Assembly: GCA_022446815.1 (NCBI GenBank)
Contig: JAKVCD010000044.1
Coordinates: 1 to 64,000 of the forward strand
Direction of reading: 5' to 3'
Source of the DNA: Planctomycetota bacterium
Lineage (GTDB): Bacteria; Planctomycetota; UBA1135; GCA-002686595
DNA: 64,000 nt
Below, in pieces: positions 61,572 to 64,000 of this stretch. A program made the translations under genes and the position numbers. The notes beneath the pieces are model-generated. The model was not told where the DNA came from. It saw only the letters and a program-made list of their open reading frames with translations, and made no database searches. How positions within the stretch are numbered: position 1 is the stretch's first letter; every line of letters begins with the position of its first letter.

Positions 61572-62108
61572 GTGCAAAATCTGCGGCTCAACATCAACGG
61601 GGACTCTGTCGAGGTCGGCGCGCCCTCTCACTGGACCCTCTGCGAGGTCCTCCGATATCGGCTCGGGCTGACCGGGACAAAGCAGGGCTGCGACAAGGGT
61701 GACTGCGGCGCATGCACGGTCCTCATCGACGGGCGACCCGTGCTCTCCTGCATTCACCTCGCTGCCCTCGCAGAGGACAAAGAGGTCACCACGATCGAAG
61801 GGCTCCGCCCGCTGCATCAGGCCGCTGGCGGAGAAGGCTGCGATCCTGTCCAAGACTCCTTTGACCGCTGCGGCGCTCTGCAGTGCGGCTTCTGCCAGTC
61901 AGGCATGATCCTCTCTGCCAAGGCCCTCCTCGATGAGGTCCCGGTCCCCACGGAAGAGGACGCACGCGCCGCGCTCTCGGGGAACCTCTGCCGCTGCACA
62001 GGCTACACGCAGATCTTCCAAGCCATCGAGCGCGCCGCATGCGAGCGCGCAGGGCTTGAACCCACGAAGCCAGCGTGGGCGCCAGAGAGCTCGGAGCATG
62101 AAGCATGA
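61572..62108 (+). CDS. Molybdenum hydroxylase 2Fe-2S subunit
   Basis: This 178-residue protein has the two iron-sulfur domains of the small subunit of xanthine dehydrogenase-type enzymes: the plant-ferredoxin-like pattern GCDKGDCGACTVLIDGRPVLSC with four cysteines, and the second cluster CGFCQSGM then CRCTGY. It passes electrons from the molybdenum subunit to FAD or another acceptor. The start is GTG. It overlaps the next gene by 4 nt (ATGA). The sequence is close to the gamma subunit of 4-hydroxybenzoyl-CoA reductase as well as to aldehyde and xanthine dehydrogenases; the substrate is not settled by the sequence. Confidence 0.9.
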   Translation: MQNLRLNINGDSVEVGAPSHWTLCEVLRYRLGLTGTKQGCDKGDCGACTVLIDGRPVLSCIHLAALAEDKEVTTIEGLRPLHQAAGGEGCDPVQDSFDRCGALQCGFCQSGMILSAKALLDEVPVPTEEDARAALSGNLCRCTGYTQIFQAIERAACERAGLEPTKPAWAPESSEHEA

Positions 62109-64000
62109 AGCCCGACCCCGCACGCTACGTCCACGGCACGGACGCGCCCTGGGACGAGTTCCAAGTCGTCGGCAAGCCGCATCGCAAGGTGGACGGCCTC
62201 GCCAAGGCCACGGGTGAGGCGGTCTACGCAGACGACATCCAGCTGCCGGGGATGCTGCACGCGAAGACCTTACGAAGTCCCCACCCTCACGCTCGCATCC
62301 GCTCCGTCGACACCGCCCGCGCGGAGGCCCTTGAGGGCGTACACGCTGTGATAACAGGCGCAGACCTGCCTACGAAGTACGGCGTCATCCCTTGGACACC
62401 TGATGAGAACGCCCTAGCAACCGACCTCGTGCGCTTCATCGGAGATGAAGTGGCTGCGGTCGCGGCAGTGGATGAGGACACGGCGAACCGCGCGCTGGAG
62501 CTCATCGACGTCGACTACGAGCTCCTCCACGCCTACCTCGAGCCCGAGGAGTCCCTAGAGCGTCACGACCCAGCGATCCACCCGGACAACAAGAAGGGGA
62601 ACATCTCGAAGCACGTCGAGCTCTCCTTCGGAGAGGTCGACGAGGCGCTTGAGCGCGCAGAGGCTGGCGAGCTGACCCTCATCGAGGACGACTACACCTT
62701 CCACGGCACGACGCACGCCCCTATCGAGCCGCACTGCGCCGTCGCGCGCTACAGCCCAGACGGGCTCCTCACCCTCTGGTCCTCTACTCAGATCACCCAC
62801 TACGTCCACCGCACCCTCTCGGCGGTTCTAGGCCTAGACCCGGCCAAGATCCGTGTCGTGCAGCCCTGCCTAGGCGGCGCCTTTGGAGGTAAGAGCGACC
62901 CCTTCAGCTTGGAGTTCTGCGTCGCGCTCTTAGCCATGCGCACCGGGCGGCCCGTGAAGATGCTCTGGACCCGCGAGGAGGTGTTTTACGCCCACCGTGG
63001 CCGCCACCCGATGAAGATGCACTACAAGACGGCGGCGGACGCAGAGGGTCGCGTCCACGCGGTCGACGCGAAGATCTTGATTGACGGTGGCTCCTACAGT
63101 TCCTTTGGCCTGGTCACGACCTACTACTCGGGCCAGCTGCTCACGGGCCCCTACGACTTCCCCGCGTATCGCTTTGACTCGACGCGAGTGTTCACGAACA
63201 AGCCACCCTGTGGACCGAAGCGAGGGCACGGCTCGGTGCAGCCCCGCTTCGCCTTCGAGGTGCAGCTCGACGAGGTCGCCGAGGCCGTCGGCGTGGACCC
63301 GATCGAGATCCGCCGCAAGAACTTCCAGGGGGAGGAGACCGAGACAGTCAACGGCCAGCGCATCACCTCGAACGGCTTCCTTGAGTGTCTCGCCCGCGTC
63401 GAGGAGGCGAGCGGCTGGAGGGAGCGCCGAGGAAAGCTGGAGCGCGGTCGCGGCCTCGGCGTCGCGGGCTCCATGTACATCTCTGGCACAAACTACCCCG
63501 TCTATCCGAACGACATGCCGCAGGCTGGGATTCAGCTGAAGGTTGACCGCTCGGGCGTCGTCACGATCTTCACTGGCGGGAACGACATCGGCCAGGGCTC
63601 GAACTCGATGGTCGCTTACCTCGTCGCGGAGGAGCTCGGCATGGACGTCGCGCACGTGCGCGTCGTCGCAGCCGACACAGACCTCTGCCCTGTAGATCTG
63701 GGCGCCTACTCCAGCCGCGTGACCTTCATGGTCGGGAATGCAGCCATCGACGCGGCCCGCAAGCTGCGCGCGCAGATCGTCGAGGCCGTCGCTGAGGCCT
63801 GGGAGGTGGAGCCCGCCCGGGTGCGCCTCGTCGGTGGCCGCGCGATCGACCTGAGCGACTCAGAGCGCTCCATCCCTACCCGCGAGGCCTTCCAGATCGC
63901 CGAGGTCCGCTTCGACACGCTCGGCTCAACCGGCTCATACAACACCCCCACCCTCGGCGGTGACTACCGCGGCGGCACCATCGGCGCCTCCCCGGCGTAC
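62105..64000 (+). CDS. Molybdenum hydroxylase large (molybdopterin) subunit, cut by window end
   Basis: The ATG at 62105 overlaps the small-subunit stop by 4 nt and the frame stays open to the window edge (632 codons), so the 3' end is missing. The protein binds molybdopterin cytosine dinucleotide. Visible motifs: GEAVYADDIQLPGMLHAK near residue 40, EPHCAVARYSPDG, LGGAFGGKSDPF, PPCGPKRGHGSVQPRFAFEVQLDE, GGNDIGQGSNSMVA and AYSSRVTFMVGNAA. The last three agree with the alpha subunit of 4-hydroxybenzoyl-CoA reductase and related selenium-dependent dehydrogenases better than with ordinary xanthine dehydrogenase. No FAD subunit is in view; it may be encoded past the edge. Reaction: hydroxylation or reductive dehydroxylation of an aromatic or purine ring. 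Confidence 0.88.
   Translation, partial: MKPDPARYVHGTDAPWDEFQVVGKPHRKVDGLAKATGEAVYADDIQLPGMLHAKTLRSPHPHARIRSVDTARAEALEGVHAVITGADLPTKYGVIPWTPDENALATDLVRFIGDEVAAVAAVDEDTANRALELIDVDYELLHAYLEPEESLERHDPAIHPDNKKGNISKHVELSFGEVDEALERAEAGELTLIEDDYTFHGTTHAPIEPHCAVARYSPDGLLTLWSSTQITHYVHRTLSAVLGLDPAKIRVVQPCLGGAFGGKSDPFSLEFCVALLAMRTGRPVKMLWTREEVFYAHRGRHPMKMHYKTAADAEGRVHAVDAKILIDGGSYSSFGLVTTYYSGQLLTGPYDFPAYRFDSTRVFTNKPPCGPKRGHGSVQPRFAFEVQLDEVAEAVGVDPIEIRRKNFQGEETETVNGQRITSNGFLECLARVEEASGWRERRGKLERGRGLGVAGSMYISGTNYPVYPNDMPQAGIQLKVDRSGVVTIFTGGNDIGQGSNSMVAYLVAEELGMDVAHVRVVAADTDLCPVDLGAYSSRVTFMVGNAAIDAARKLRAQIVEAVAEAWEVEPARVRLVGGRAIDLSDSERSIPTREAFQIAEVRFDTLGSTGSYNTPTLGGDYRGGTIGASPAY

Overview
This is a GC-rich, densely packed bacterial chromosome segment of about 64 kb. 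It carries housekeeping genes (guaA-guaB, rho, selB, rpoD, dnaG, rsmA, rplM-rpsI, yebC, recQ, a tRNA-Pro) and many lineage-specific secreted or membrane proteins. I read it as a Planctomycetota-like chromosome, probably marine, with moderate confidence. The signs are an FHA protein / Ser-Thr kinase / ECF sigma operon whose sigma factor has a C-terminal His-Cys-Cys extension of a kind I associate with planctomycetes, a DUF1573 lipoprotein, a one-domain HTH protein anchored by a C-terminal helix, very acidic secreted proteins, PMT-type membrane glycosyltransferases and a homodimeric-type pyruvate dehydrogenase. No phage, transposon, CRISPR array or rRNA operon is visible. The first 107 bases are G/C homopolymers and look like an assembly edge.

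Layout. 0.1-4.5 kb (minus strand): an acidic secreted protein, then guaB-guaA. 4.5-5.0 kb: a non-coding interval with two tandem copies of a 77-nt element that looks like a pair of small RNAs; each has a CUCCUCC anti-Shine-Dalgarno-like stretch followed by a strong hairpin and U-run. 5.0-13.8 kb (plus): an oxidoreductase/epimerase fusion, a GT4 glycosyltransferase and a Nudix hydrolase with overlapping ends, then pyruvate dehydrogenase E1 and a phosphoesterase-LamG protein. 13.8-19.4 kb (minus): PMT-like transferase, Rho, tRNA-Pro(CGG), SelB. 19.5-20.5 kb (plus): a YhcC-like radical SAM protein. 20.5-40.8 kb (minus): zinc-ribbon coiled-coil protein, RpoD-DnaG, RsmA with two lipoproteins, two small membrane proteins, a histidine kinase with two CNNM/CorC proteins, a type IV pilus motor set (PilB, PilT, PilB, PilC), and a His-rich DUF1573 lipoprotein. 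41-54 kb (almost all minus): LOG protein, a membrane protein, M28 peptidase, the ECF sigma/kinase/FHA operon, a receiver/GGDEF-like protein, YebC, S9, L13, and a set of membrane proteins headed by an FtsQ-like protein. 54-64 kb (mostly plus): Ski2-like helicase, alpha/beta-hydrolase-like protein, sulfotransferase (minus), RecQ, a peptidase-like secreted protein, and the start of a molybdenum hydroxylase operon that runs off the window.

Genes are often joined by 4-nt ATGA or GTGA overlaps, which suggests translational coupling. Several genes (guaB, the YhcC-like gene, the Ski2-like helicase) have a -10-like hexamer only 5-6 nt before the start codon and no Shine-Dalgarno sequence, which suggests leaderless mRNAs. 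The best candidates for new biology are the tandem anti-SD-like small RNAs next to guaB, the kinase/FHA/ECF module, an FtsQ-like protein in an apparently planctomycete genome, and several enzyme-fold proteins that seem to have lost catalytic residues. All family assignments come from reading motifs; no database search was run.
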